Assembly (NCBI RefSeq): GCF_000425145.1
Contig: NZ_AULF01000022.1
Coordinates: forward strand, 32,984-96,983
DNA: 64,000 bases
Direction: 5' to 3'
Origin: Pedobacter glucosidilyticus DSM 23534
GTDB lineage: Bacteria > Bacteroidota > Bacteroidia > Sphingobacteriales > Sphingobacteriaceae
The translations under genes were made by a program, and so were the position numbers. This document shows positions 8,559 to 18,035 of this stretch, piece by piece. Under the pieces are notes generated by a model. That model had not been told where the DNA came from, did not search any database, and worked only from the letters and a program-made list of their open reading frames with translations. The first letter of the stretch is position 1. Each line of letters starts with the position of its first letter.

Positions 8559-10274
8559 CTATTCTGTTTGTATTTGATTAAGTTTACTTTTTCTTATTCC
8601 GTAGCAAAAGTAAATCACAAGACCAATGCCTAGCCATATTAGAAATCTTAACCAATTGGTATATCCCAATTCCGTCATCAAATAACTACAACTTAAAAGC
8701 CCCAGAACAGGTATTAAAGATAGATTTTTAAGAAAAGATAATATAGCCATGGTTATAGCCAAAATCATAAATAAGTAAAAGGGAATTTGTTCTTTAATAA
8801 TTTCCCAGCTTTGGTTAAAATTAAAAAGATTTAAAATTTGATTATAAAAAGCTGCACCCAGTATCATCATTAACAATGGAACAATATACTTTCCATTGAT
8901 GTAAGGCATTTTAAACCTTTTTTTACTACTTGTATCTTCATCCTTTGGTAAAAGTAAAACTCCTCCGCAAACCAACACAAAAGCAAATAAAGTTCCTATA
9001 CTTGTTAAATCGGTTACTTCTGTTAAGTTCATAAATAGTGCTGGTATTGCTACAACAAGCCCTGTAACTATTGTTGAAAAAGAAGGTGTTTTAAACTTGG
9101 GATGTATTCTGGAAAACGCTTTTGGGAGTAAACCGTCTCTACTCATGCTCATCCAAATTCTAGGTTGCCCCATTTGAAAAATTAGTAAAACACTAGCTGT
9201 GGCAATAACCGCACTAACAGAAATGATATAACCAATCTGATTTAACCCTACTCTTTCAAAAACAAAAGCCAGAGGATCAGACACTTGTAATTCTTTATAA
9301 TTAACCATTCCTGTAAGTACTAAGGCAATTAAAATGTAAAGTACTGTACAAATAATCAAAGAGTAGATCATTCCTTTGGGTAGGTCTTTTTGCGGATTTT
9401 CACATTCTTCGGCAGTGGTAGAAATAGCATCAAAACCAATATAGGCAAAGAAAACTCCAGATACACCTTTCATCATACCACTAAAGCCATTTGGCAAAAA
9501 GGGATGCCAGTTGGCAGGTGTTACATAAAAAAAACCTACCACAATAACCGCTAAAACCACAACTATTTTTAATATAACCATAGCATTAGTAGCTCTTTTA
9601 GTTTCTTTTATACCAATATATACCAAAAAAGTTATTAAGAATACAATCAATAAAGCAGGTATATCAGCAATAATTTTTAAGCCACCAATACTTGGGGCAC
9701 TTGTCCAGGCTTGAGCAGCGTTTAAAGTATTTTCACTAAGGGTATTTAAAGAAACTCCACTCTTAATTAACATTAGTACTTCTTCATTCGCTTTAAAGGC
9801 ACTTAAATAATCCATGGTAAGGTAGGCTGGGATATGAATATTAAACCCTTGTAAAAGATTAACGAAATATCCACTCCAAGAAATAGCAACTGCAATATTA
9901 CCAATAGCGTACTCCATCAATAAGTCCCACCCTATGATCCAAGCTATCAACTCTCCAAAAGAAGCGTAGGCATAAGTGTAAGCACTGCCAGAAACTGGTA
10001 TCCTAGAAGCAAACTCAGCATAACAAAGTGCAGAGAATCCACAAGTTATTGCGGTTAAAACGAAAAGTATAGAAACCCCAGGACCTCCGTTATAAGAAGC
10101 TTCTCCTATAGTAGAAAATATACCTGCACCTATTACTGCAGCTATACCCATGAAAGTGAGGTCTTTTACTTTTAAAACTTTATTTAAACCATGATGCTCA
10201 CCATCATTAAAGCCTTCTTTGCTATCTTGTAGTATTTTAGCAATACTTTTCTTTCTTAGTAAATCTTTCTTCAT
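8559..10274 (-). CDS. APC superfamily amino acid permease
   Basis: A 571-residue inner-membrane transporter with about 12-14 hydrophobic segments. The APC signature is GIAAVIGAGIFSTIGEAS at the start of TM1, and a later FFAYIGFDAISTTAEE segment is typical of the cationic amino acid transporter (CAT/YfnA-like) branch. It would import amino acids by proton or sodium symport; the substrate cannot be read. The gene stands alone. Upstream on its own strand are two hairpins (10433-10468 and 10326-10366), the second with a clean T-tract about 50 bases before the start codon. Confidence 0.88.
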   Translation of the reverse strand: MKKDLLRKKSIAKILQDSKEGFNDGEHHGLNKVLKVKDLTFMGIAAVIGAGIFSTIGEASYNGGPGVSILFVLTAITCGFSALCYAEFASRIPVSGSAYTYAYASFGELIAWIIGWDLLMEYAIGNIAVAISWSGYFVNLLQGFNIHIPAYLTMDYLSAFKANEEVLMLIKSGVSLNTLSENTLNAAQAWTSAPSIGGLKIIADIPALLIVFLITFLVYIGIKETKRATNAMVILKIVVVLAVIVVGFFYVTPANWHPFLPNGFSGMMKGVSGVFFAYIGFDAISTTAEECENPQKDLPKGMIYSLIICTVLYILIALVLTGMVNYKELQVSDPLAFVFERVGLNQIGYIISVSAVIATASVLLIFQMGQPRIWMSMSRDGLLPKAFSRIHPKFKTPSFSTIVTGLVVAIPALFMNLTEVTDLTSIGTLFAFVLVCGGVLLLPKDEDTSSKKRFKMPYINGKYIVPLLMMILGAAFYNQILNLFNFNQSWEIIKEQIPFYLFMILAITMAILSFLKNLSLIPVLGLLSCSYLMTELGYTNWLRFLIWLGIGLVIYFCYGIRKSKLNQIQTE

Positions 10275-10325
10275 ATTGAAATCTCAACAAAATAAAGATT
10301 ATTGTATCATTTACAGAAAGAAAAT

Positions 10326-10366
10326 AAAAAAATGAGCTATAATTTTTACAAAAGCAATTAGCTCAT
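10326..10366 (-). terminator. Terminator-like hairpin ahead of the APC permease gene
   Basis: Perfect 8-base arms ATGAGCTA / TAGCTCAT flank a 19-base spacer with some further pairing. On the reverse strand they are followed by about seven T residues. It either ends read-through from the Dabb gene or acts in the leader of the permease gene. Confidence 0.6.
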
Positions 10367-10432
10367 GCGATTTTATTTGTAAAAATATTTATTTAATTAC
10401 CTTGATAACTCAAAACCATTTAGGTTAGATGC

Positions 10433-10468
10433 ATAAAACAAGCAATTAATATGAATTGCTTGTTTTAT
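10433..10468 (-). terminator. Hairpin downstream of the Dabb gene
   Basis: A 15-base perfect inverted repeat (ATAAAACAAGCAATT and its complement, with a 6-base loop) begins nine bases beyond the Dabb stop. The T-rich part is within the stem on both strands. Confidence 0.7.
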
Positions 10469-10476
10469 GATATCAA

Positions 10477-10773
10477 CTAAATAGAATCATAAATGATGAC
10501 TCTTTCAAATAAAACTCTGAACTCATCTAAGAAAGCTAGATGTACTGGATGAGTTTGGTAAACATCATGCCCTGCTAAATCCTCAAATAAAGTAATTAAA
10601 GAAAAGGTGTAGGTGGTATCAACCACTGCTCTTTCAATGGGTGCTGGTGTTCCAATAAAAATAGATTTAACGGTTTCAATTTTTTCTAAAGACTCTAATC
10701 CTTTACGAAAAGCATTTTTTTGATTTTCAGTTGTATCGGCTTTAAGCCAAAATAGTACGTGATGAGTAAGCAT
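10477..10773 (-). CDS. Dabb family (stress-responsive alpha-beta barrel) protein
   Basis: A 98-residue protein beginning MLTHHVLFWLKADTTENQ, the usual start of Dabb domains, which form dimeric ferredoxin-like barrels. The frame is open further upstream to 10959, but that would overlap the divergent Fic gene, and the family starts at MLTHH. The ATG at 10773 is therefore chosen. A TATCTTTG element lies just upstream on this strand (10789-10796) and fits a promoter. Members include stress proteins and small cyclases or oxygenases; no specific activity can be inferred. The cytosolic location is inferred from the lack of a signal peptide. Confidence 0.8.
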   Translation of the reverse strand: MLTHHVLFWLKADTTENQKNAFRKGLESLEKIETVKSIFIGTPAPIERAVVDTTYTFSLITLFEDLAGHDVYQTHPVHLAFLDEFRVLFERVIIYDSI

Positions 10774-10858
10774 AAAATTTTTTTTTGCCAAAGATAGCAT
10801 TTGAAAAAAATAATTAATATCGTTTAAATAACTAAAAATAAATACCGATATTTGGGAT

Positions 10859-11812
10859 ATGTGGGAAATAGACTTATCATACAGAGAAGAATACGACTTA
10901 GTTTTTGAGCGGCTTAATACCAAGTTGGAAAAACTTAAGGCTAGTAGACCTTTGCCCATAAGTGCTCTTCACAAAATTAAAGAAAGCTTAGTGCTAGAAT
11001 GGACTTATAATTCTAACTCCATAGAAGGCAATACCCTTAATTTAAGAGAAACACAATTGGTCATTCAAGAAGGGATAACTATAAAAGGAAAATCCTTAAG
11101 AGAGCATTTTGAAGCCTATAACCATGATAAAGCTATTGATTATTTATATAACTTGGTTGATGAAAAGTATCAGTTACGAGCTATTGATATTCTTTCTTTA
11201 CATGCTTTGGTATTGAAAAGCATTGAAGATGATTTTGCTGGAAGGTTAAGAAACGGTGGCGTAAGAATTTCAGGTGCTAACTTTATTCCGCCCAATGCCA
11301 ATAAAGTATCAGATTTAGTTGATGAACTTATCAATTTTGTTAATTATAATCCATTAGGTTTAAATGATATTGAACTGGCTACAGTTTTCCATCATAAATT
11401 TGTTTGGATTCATCCTTTTTTTGATGGTAATGGAAGAACAGTACGTTTAGTCATGAATTTATTATTGATGCGTAAAGGTTTCCCACCTGCTATTATTCTT
11501 AAAAATGATAGAAAAAAATATTATGAAGCCTTAAACCAAGCTAACAATGGTAATTACGGTAAACTAATCTTATTGATTACACAGGCAGTAGAGCGTACTC
11601 TTAATATTTATTTAAATGCTATGCCAGGCGCCGATGATAACTTTATGGAAATTGCTAATTTAGTACAAGAACCCGGTTTTGATTATGGGCAAGAATACAT
11701 TAGCTTACTTGCCAGAAGAGGTAAAATTGATGCTTATAAAGAAGGTAAGAACTGGCTTACTTCTAAAGAAGCAGTATTGGCATATATAGCTAATAGAAAA
11801 CGAAAAAGATAG
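10859..11812 (+). CDS. Fic family protein, class II (self-inhibited)
   Basis: A 317-residue protein, probably an AMP-transferase that modifies hydroxyl groups on target proteins using ATP. The catalytic motif is HPFFDGNGR at residues 185-193, with all key residues intact. An inhibitory helix motif S52-N-S-I-E56-G57 lies N-terminal to the Fic core. This is the class II arrangement, in which Glu blocks productive ATP binding. The last 60 residues look like a small DNA-binding or wing-like region (GKNWLTSKEAVLAY). It stands alone and is divergent from the Dabb gene; the spacing to the Dabb start is 85 bases. No partner toxin or antitoxin gene is adjacent. Confidence 0.9.
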   Translation: MWEIDLSYREEYDLVFERLNTKLEKLKASRPLPISALHKIKESLVLEWTYNSNSIEGNTLNLRETQLVIQEGITIKGKSLREHFEAYNHDKAIDYLYNLVDEKYQLRAIDILSLHALVLKSIEDDFAGRLRNGGVRISGANFIPPNANKVSDLVDELINFVNYNPLGLNDIELATVFHHKFVWIHPFFDGNGRTVRLVMNLLLMRKGFPPAIILKNDRKKYYEALNQANNGNYGKLILLITQAVERTLNIYLNAMPGADDNFMEIANLVQEPGFDYGQEYISLLARRGKIDAYKEGKNWLTSKEAVLAYIANRKRKR

Positions 11813-11868
11813 TCTGTTTTATCATCTCTAAGAAAATTGATTTATCCAGAAAATAGTTTTTACAATTA

Positions 11869-11902
11869 CCCCCCTCCATTTTCATTTAAAATTGAGGGGG
11901 TA
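11869..11902. terminator. C/G-rich hairpin between convergent genes
   Basis: The arms CCCCCTC / GAGGGGG enclose an AT-rich loop that can itself pair (ATTTT/AAAAT). It lies between the convergent Fic and OmpA-family genes. One arm has an extra C. Confidence 0.65.
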
Positions 11903-11962
11903 TCATTTATAAGCTAATAGTTTATATTTAGAACTTTTCTTAAGCTTTTGTTGAGATAACTA

Positions 11963-13975
11963 TTAACGATATGAAAAACTCTTAAAAGGTATCGGAGCGT
12001 AAGAAAATACTGGATTTACTTTTACAACTTTAAACTCTGTTCTTCTATTTAGCTGATGTTGCTCTTCAGAGCATTGAGTACCATCAACACATTTATTTAA
12101 AAGTTGGCTTTCGCCATAGCCTTTAGAACTTAAACGCTTTATCTCTATACCCTTTGTTTTTAGATATTCTTTTGCTGAAGCTGCTCTTAGTTCTGATAGT
12201 TTCTGATTGTAGGCAGCCTTACCTCTTGCATCAGTATGAGATCTTAACTCGATATTTACATCTGGTGTACTATTTAAAAAAGCAACAACCTTATTTAATT
12301 CTGGTTCTGCATCTTTTCTGACTTGATATTTATCAAAATCATAATAAATATTATTTAGCCTTACCAGATAAGCTTCTTCAACTTTTTCAACCTCAAATTT
12401 TACATTGAAAACAATAGACTCTGTAGCCCCTTTAGTGGTTATATCTCCCTCTTGTCTAGAAAAGAATTTATCCATATCGCCTCTTACGGTATAATCTGTT
12501 TCTTTATCTAAATTAAATTTAAAAGATCCATCTTCTGCTGATAAGGTGGATTTCTCCTCGCCAGTATTTTTGTTAATTAAAAATATCTTTAAACCTGCAA
12601 TTGGGCTACCAGTTCCTTTCTCAGTTACTTTACCATCAACTGCATAAAATTGTTCTTTGGGCTTTTGATAAAATCTATAAATATCATCTGAGCCTTTACC
12701 ACCTGGGCGATTAGAAGATAAATAGCCGCTTAAATTATCTTGAAAGAAAAATACACCAAAATCATCTCTTGTTGAATTAAATGGAGACTTTAAATTTTCA
12801 GGTTCTGTCCAATTATTTTTAACTCCTGTTGATGAAAAAATATCTAAGCCCCCTATAGTAATGTGCCCTCTTGAGGAAAAATACAGAGTACCATCTTTTC
12901 TCACAAACGGAAATACTTCATCTTCCTCTGAGTTTATAGTATTTCCACAATTTATAGGCTTTGACCATCCATTGCCTGATTTCTCTGAATAATATAAATC
13001 CATTCCTCCGTAACCGCCTGGCATATCAGAAGCAAAATAAAGAATATTACCATCAGGGCTTAAAGCTGGATGTTGTACAGAATATTGATAAACATTATTA
13101 TAAGGAAATGGTGTTGCTTCAGACCAAACGCCATTTCTTTTAGAGGAAATATAAATGGTTTTTTTGATCACTACATCCTTTAATTTTTTAAGATCTGTTT
13201 CCTCTACAACACCGGCTCTTGTAAAATATATAATGTTTCCATCAGCACTTATAGTTGCAGGACCGTTATGATATTTATCATTAATTTGCTCTGGCAAAAG
13301 AGTTAGTTGCATTACGCCAGCTGCGGAATCTTTAGCCTGCTCTGCCTGATAAATCTTAAGGAAAGAATTACCTGTCCAACCATAAACTTTAGCATTTTTA
13401 TCGCTTCCTGGTGATTTTAGAAACCATCTATCAGATATGATTAAAAATCCATTATCATAAGCTACTGGAGAAAAATCTGCATGCTCCGTATTAAATGAAT
13501 TTTCATTTTCAATATCTACGTTCAAATCTGGATTTTGTAACCATAATCTTGCAGCATCGCAACTATTAGCTAATCTTACAGCGTAATCACTTCTTGCCGG
13601 AACACGCTCTGCATACATTAAATAATTACGCTTAGCTTGGTCAAATTTACCGTTCTGTTTTAAAATTCCGGCGTAATAAATATAATTGATGGGGTCAAAT
13701 CCTGGAAAAGTTAAAACTGTTGCATAAGCTCTTTCTGCAGCAACAGTATTATTTATAAAGCGATAACAATTGGCTAATTTTTGTGCAACCTCTAGGCTAG
13801 GGCTTTTTTCTAAAAGTTTTTCATAAATCTCGATAGCAAATTTATAGTCATACTTTTCATAATATTTGTTTGCTTTACCTAAATCATCAGATTTTAACAT
13901 TTTAGGTGCAACCAACACACCTAAGGTTATTAAGCAAAAACTTCCGCCAATGAATAACAGATTCTTAAGTTTCAT
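11963..13975 (-). CDS. PorE-like OmpA-family protein (TPR, PD40 propeller, CRD, OmpA)
   Basis: A 670-residue envelope protein. An N-terminal membrane or signal segment (about 1-22) is followed by TPR-like helices (about 30-145) and WD40/PD40 propeller repeats (about 150-440, for example SPDGNILYFASDMPGG). Next come a carboxypeptidase-regulatory-like beta domain (about 445-530) and a C-terminal OmpA peptidoglycan-binding domain (about 550-655, SHTDARGKAAYNQKLSELRA). This order is that of PorE, which ties the type IX secretion machine to peptidoglycan. It lies two bases after a PorP/SprF gene and closes a four-gene operon. Bacteroidota carry many paralogues, so it may be a dedicated partner rather than the core PorE. 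Confidence 0.85.
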   Translation of the reverse strand: MKLKNLLFIGGSFCLITLGVLVAPKMLKSDDLGKANKYYEKYDYKFAIEIYEKLLEKSPSLEVAQKLANCYRFINNTVAAERAYATVLTFPGFDPINYIYYAGILKQNGKFDQAKRNYLMYAERVPARSDYAVRLANSCDAARLWLQNPDLNVDIENENSFNTEHADFSPVAYDNGFLIISDRWFLKSPGSDKNAKVYGWTGNSFLKIYQAEQAKDSAAGVMQLTLLPEQINDKYHNGPATISADGNIIYFTRAGVVEETDLKKLKDVVIKKTIYISSKRNGVWSEATPFPYNNVYQYSVQHPALSPDGNILYFASDMPGGYGGMDLYYSEKSGNGWSKPINCGNTINSEEDEVFPFVRKDGTLYFSSRGHITIGGLDIFSSTGVKNNWTEPENLKSPFNSTRDDFGVFFFQDNLSGYLSSNRPGGKGSDDIYRFYQKPKEQFYAVDGKVTEKGTGSPIAGLKIFLINKNTGEEKSTLSAEDGSFKFNLDKETDYTVRGDMDKFFSRQEGDITTKGATESIVFNVKFEVEKVEEAYLVRLNNIYYDFDKYQVRKDAEPELNKVVAFLNSTPDVNIELRSHTDARGKAAYNQKLSELRAASAKEYLKTKGIEIKRLSSKGYGESQLLNKCVDGTQCSEEQHQLNRRTEFKVVKVNPVFSYAPIPFKSFSYR

Positions 13976-13977
13976 AT

Positions 13978-14952
13978 CTAAAAATATCTAGGTGATAAAA
14001 TTGTTAAATCTCTTTTCCCACCATTTATTATCAAACCTAAAGAGATTTCATGTGTACCATTATTATATCCTCTTATATTAGATAAAGAATAATCATACGC
14101 ATAACCTAGTCTCCAAGATTTACCTGCAAAAAACTCTAACAAACCCACAACTGCATTGTTAAAATTAGGTGTACCGATAATAGCAGGCTTATCCCACAGT
14201 TTTAAAGAAGTACGATAAGAGGCTCCCAACCAAATACGCTCTCCTAGTAAAAAAAAATTATTTATATCAAAGTTAGTAGGTCCTTTAGTATCTTCTCTTA
14301 ACATAATAGAAGGTTTAAACTTTAAAAAATCAGAAACTTCTACTAAATAACCTGCTGTTAAAAAGTAATTTTGGCTTTGTTTTACTTGCAAGGTTTGAGA
14401 TGATGTACTAAAATCAACAGCTTTCTCCATTAAATTTATAGCTGATAAACCAATGTATAATTTTTCAGTACTGTAATGAATACCAAATCTGATATCTGGT
14501 GCTAATCCGGTTGATTTGCCTGATAAAAATTCAGTATCAGAAATATCATCTATGATAGCTGCGCTACCATTAACTCCTAATTGAGTAAAACCTACCCCTA
14601 AACCAAAAGACAATCTCGACTCTCCGACTAAGGGAATACGATAGGCTATATTAGCAAAAGCAGAAAATTGATCTTGTATTCCTGATTTATCATTTACCAC
14701 ACTAAGGCCTAAACCAATTTTATCATCTGCTACAGCAGCATCCAAAACTAAAGATTGTGTTTTAGGAGCCCCTTCTACATCAACCCATTGGTTTCTGTAA
14801 AGTAAACTAAGGTTAACAGTTTCTTTATACCCAGCATAAGCAGGATTTATAACCAAACTATTAAACATGTACTGACTGTATTGTGCATCTTGTTGAGCCC
14901 AAACATTTAAACTAGCTACTAGCAAAATGAAGTTTAAAAAGATTTTTCTCAT
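13978..14952 (-). CDS. PorP/SprF family type IX secretion outer-membrane protein
   Basis: A 324-residue outer-membrane barrel-like protein with a signal peptide ending NVWAQQ. It is followed by the family start DAQYSQYMFNSLVINPAYAG, which is diagnostic of PorP/SprF. Such proteins pair with individual cargos carrying type-B sorting domains and help their secretion or surface attachment. The type-B cargo gene lies three bases upstream and the PorE-like gene two bases downstream. This looks like a cargo-specific secretion cassette rather than the core T9SS locus. Confidence 0.9.
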   Translation of the reverse strand: MRKIFLNFILLVASLNVWAQQDAQYSQYMFNSLVINPAYAGYKETVNLSLLYRNQWVDVEGAPKTQSLVLDAAVADDKIGLGLSVVNDKSGIQDQFSAFANIAYRIPLVGESRLSFGLGVGFTQLGVNGSAAIIDDISDTEFLSGKSTGLAPDIRFGIHYSTEKLYIGLSAINLMEKAVDFSTSSQTLQVKQSQNYFLTAGYLVEVSDFLKFKPSIMLREDTKGPTNFDINNFFLLGERIWLGASYRTSLKLWDKPAIIGTPNFNNAVVGLLEFFAGKSWRLGYAYDYSLSNIRGYNNGTHEISLGLIINGGKRDLTILSPRYF

Positions 14953-14955
14953 TTC

Positions 14956-16164
14956 TTATTCATTTTTAAGTAAAGCAATAAATCCTTTATAAACTTTTGG
15001 CTCGCCGTTTACATTTACCTTTAATAGGTAATAATACGTTCCAGAACTTAAGCCAGAACCATCCCAAGCTTTGCTGTTGTTATAATTCTTGATGTTAAAT
15101 ACTTCTGCTCCCCACCTATTCAAAATAATCAATTCGTTATCAGGAAATAAATCAATGTTTTTAATCTCCCACCTATCATTTTTTCCATCTCCGTTAGGTG
15201 TAAACGTATTGAAGAAAGTAAAAGGATCATTATTGGTTAAGGTACCTGCAAAAGTTACTGGTATATTTGTAAAAGACTTTAAGGAAGAAAAAGTTAAAGA
15301 AGCATCAAAACCATTGTTACCCGGTATAGTTTGTGAATTTGATATACCTGCCTTTTCCCACCCTATCAATGGTTTAAGCCAACTTACAATTTGATTAAAA
15401 CTACCATCGTTAACGGCATTATAGAATAATGTAAAATCGGCAGGTGTATTGCCAGATACATGGTCTAAAACATAGTAATATTTATCATTAACCGTATTTA
15501 CATCAAATCTTTTTTGTGTAGTTGCGTAACCATCATTAGAAGGATTTCTGTTGATAAAAGTAACACCATAAATATTGTCTGTATTATCTTTTGGACTTAC
15601 TATCAGATTACTAAGTCTTAAAGTTCCTCCTTCATTAGAACCTAAAGGAAATAAATAATTATCAGTAAGATTGGTTAATCTTTGAAATTTCCCTCCTATA
15701 TTAGTACTCACAAAACCCGTAGTTGTTTTTACCGCATCTGCCCTTCCTGTTAAAATGGTAAGAGTTTTATCCTCTAGTTTAAGCTCTCTATCTGTTAAGT
15801 CTAATCCAACGTTTACATCAGTATTGATAGCAAGAGTTTTAACTCCAGTGCCAGTAAGAGTTAAGCCAGGAAAACGAGTTACAGATAATCCACTTACAAC
15901 CTGATTATTACCAGAAAGCACTACACTTCCAGCAGAAACCACATTAAAAGCTGCTCCAGATGAATTATTTATCCAGTTACCCGTAATATTTATCAATCCA
16001 TCATTTAATATAACACCATTACCTGCTTTTATAAAATCATTCTTTACAGATAATAAACCGGTACTCCTGACAGACATTATGCCATTACTTACGAATTGAG
16101 CTTGAGCCTCAAGAAAAGTGGTTCCAATAAAAATGAAAGAAAAAAGTATTAATCTTTTTTTCAT
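14956..16164 (-). CDS. T9SS type B sorting domain protein (gliding-motility-associated C-terminal domain)
   Basis: A 402-residue secreted protein. A signal peptide (about 1-22, ending EAQAQ) is followed by a repetitive beta-rich region (about 25-300). The last 85 residues form the type-B sorting domain: TFTPNGDGKNDRWEI, then ELIILNRWGAEVF, then AWDGSGLSSGTYYYLL. The domain sends it through the type IX system. The N-terminal part resembles filamentous or autotransporter-like repeats and probably forms a surface adhesin or sheath. Immediate linkage to PorP/SprF suggests that protein is its dedicated partner. Confidence 0.88.
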   Translation of the reverse strand: MKKRLILFSFIFIGTTFLEAQAQFVSNGIMSVRSTGLLSVKNDFIKAGNGVILNDGLINITGNWINNSSGAAFNVVSAGSVVLSGNNQVVSGLSVTRFPGLTLTGTGVKTLAINTDVNVGLDLTDRELKLEDKTLTILTGRADAVKTTTGFVSTNIGGKFQRLTNLTDNYLFPLGSNEGGTLRLSNLIVSPKDNTDNIYGVTFINRNPSNDGYATTQKRFDVNTVNDKYYYVLDHVSGNTPADFTLFYNAVNDGSFNQIVSWLKPLIGWEKAGISNSQTIPGNNGFDASLTFSSLKSFTNIPVTFAGTLTNNDPFTFFNTFTPNGDGKNDRWEIKNIDLFPDNELIILNRWGAEVFNIKNYNNSKAWDGSGLSSGTYYYLLKVNVNGEPKVYKGFIALLKNE

Positions 16165-16165
16165 C

Positions 16166-16954
16166 TCAATTTGTTACAACAATGGATAAATTAGCAGGCA
16201 ATGGAATTGCAGCACCAGAAACATTAATAAATTTTATTTCAACAGTATCAACAGCTGAAACTCTAGCATAAGCTATTAGTAAACCATCTAGAAGCTCTAC
16301 ATCTGGTGAAACAGAAACAGCACCACCAGGTAAGGCACCTACTACTGTATAAGTTTGCTTTAAAGAAGAATTAGCAGAAACAGAGCCCGCAATAATCGCT
16401 TGAGTAGCCTTTATTCCTTTTAAATTAACATGGATATTAGCCGTACCAACCCTAAGCGGAGACCAGCTACTACCTTGTTTAACATAAACAAAACCAGTAA
16501 AACCGTCTAAATATAAATCACCGCTATTACCTAAAGAACTTAAATTAGGTGCTAGCCCTCCAGGCGGAATACTAGCCCCTACAAACCATTGTGTACCATT
16601 TAAAGGTGTTGAGGTTACCCCTACATCATTCCATTGTGCACCGTTCCAATAATTAAATCTTGAGGTACTAACGTTATAAATCATCATACCATTGGCTGCT
16701 GTTGGGTTTGTTCCGAAGCTTGTTTGCAAAGTATTTCTTTGAGCCGTAGTTAAACGTGGTATTAATAAACCTTTAGTTGTAGAAGATATATCCAAAGCCG
16801 CACTCTGATAAGGTGTGTTAGTGCCAATACCAACGTCACCAACAGCTTGCGCTTGTACAGTATTTAAACTCAGCAACAAATATTGACACACTAAATAGCA
16901 TGTAAAAACTGGTAAGCGAAAAGAGCACATAAAAGCAGGTAGGAATTTATTCAT
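16166..16954 (-). CDS. Secreted surface or tail-fibre-like protein
   Basis: A 262-residue exported protein, first in the T9SS cassette. After a long hydrophobic signal (about 1-36, ending VQAQA) comes a GIGTNTP segment followed by ALDISSTTKGLLIPRLTTAQ. That motif is common in Bacteroidota surface proteins and phage-tail-fibre-like stalks. The middle has the recurring NYWNGAQWNDVG pattern. The C-terminal half is beta-rich without a recognised sorting domain. One base separates it from the type-B cargo gene, so they are surely co-transcribed. Its role is unknown; a structural surface component is the most cautious reading. Confidence 0.7.
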   Translation of the reverse strand: MNKFLPAFMCSFRLPVFTCYLVCQYLLLSLNTVQAQAVGDVGIGTNTPYQSAALDISSTTKGLLIPRLTTAQRNTLQTSFGTNPTAANGMMIYNVSTSRFNYWNGAQWNDVGVTSTPLNGTQWFVGASIPPGGLAPNLSSLGNSGDLYLDGFTGFVYVKQGSSWSPLRVGTANIHVNLKGIKATQAIIAGSVSANSSLKQTYTVVGALPGGAVSVSPDVELLDGLLIAYARVSAVDTVEIKFINVSGAAIPLPANLSIVVTN

Positions 16955-17160
16955 ATAGGTTATTAAGTTATCAACATAAAGTTATAAACATTTTTATCAA
17001 TAAAAAATCTTTATTATAATTATTCTAACAAAGATTCCTTTAATTTTAACCAAATCAACAATAAAGTTTTCAACATCAAAATGTTAATTTCTTAACAATT
17101 CTAATCTATTCAATTTCATCAAAATGTTTACTTTAGTGTAATTATTACAACAACCAAGAA

Positions 17161-18006
17161 ATGACTACAGAAATTAGCGACTTAGAAAAAATGGCTTCTC
17201 AAGTGAGAAGAGATATTATCAAGATGGTTTATGAATGCCAATCAGGGCATCCGGGAGGCTCATTAGGATGTGCAGATTACCTTGTTGCACTATACTTTAG
17301 AGTAATGAAACATAACCCAGAGTTTAATATGGATGGCACCGGAGAAGATTTATTCTTCTTATCAAACGGTCATATTTCTCCGGTTTTTTATAGTGTTTTA
17401 GCTAGAGCAGGTTATTTTGATATTGCTGAGCTCAAAACCTTTAGAAAATTAAACTCAAGACTTCAAGGCCATCCAACTACTCACGAGCATTTACCAGGAA
17501 TAAGAATTGCTTCAGGTTCTCTAGGTCAAGGCATGTCTGTTGCTATTGGTGCTGCTTTAACCAAGAAAATCAATAAAGATAGTGGTATTGTATTCTCTTT
17601 ACACGGAGACGGAGAACTACAAGAAGGCCAAAACTGGGAAGCTGCCATGTTTGCCCCTTTTAATAAAGTAGACAACTTAATTTGTACTGTAGACGTAAAT
17701 GGCCAACAAATAGACGGACCAACATCTAAAGTACTAGATTTAATGAATCTAGAAGCTAAATTCTTGGCTTTTGGTTGGGATGTGATGCACACAGATGGCA
17801 ACAACATGAAAGAACTAGTAGCTACCTTAGAAGAAGCTAAATCAAAAACAGGAAATGGTAAACCTATCATGATTTTGATGAAAACAGAGATGGGCAAAGG
17901 TGTTGATTTTATGGAAGGTTCTCATAAATGGCATGGTATTGCACCAAATGCAGAACAACTTGCCGAAGCATTTACTCAACTAGAAGAAACATTTGGCGAT
18001 TTCTAA
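17161..18006 (+). CDS. Transketolase, N-terminal (TPP-binding) subunit
   Basis: The first half of a split transketolase, 281 residues, cytosolic. It binds thiamine diphosphate and metal through GDGELQEGQNWEA (GDGE at 148-151, N157) and carries the GHPGGSLG motif near H30. With the next gene it transfers two-carbon ketol units in the non-oxidative pentose phosphate pathway. The 29-base gap to the C-terminal subunit indicates one operon, closed by the terminator at 19009-19036. Splitting transketolase into two polypeptides is usual in this phylum. An alternative use in a DXS-like reaction is not supported by the motifs. Confidence 0.93.
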   Translation: MTTEISDLEKMASQVRRDIIKMVYECQSGHPGGSLGCADYLVALYFRVMKHNPEFNMDGTGEDLFFLSNGHISPVFYSVLARAGYFDIAELKTFRKLNSRLQGHPTTHEHLPGIRIASGSLGQGMSVAIGAALTKKINKDSGIVFSLHGDGELQEGQNWEAAMFAPFNKVDNLICTVDVNGQQIDGPTSKVLDLMNLEAKFLAFGWDVMHTDGNNMKELVATLEEAKSKTGNGKPIMILMKTEMGKGVDFMEGSHKWHGIAPNAEQLAEAFTQLEETFGDF

Positions 18007-18035
18007 TCTTTCATCACCTTTAACCAAAAATTATA

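Noticed and set aside
10774..10959. N-terminal extension of the Dabb protein
   Set aside because: It would overlap the divergent Fic gene by 100 bases; the family start is MLTHH at 10773.
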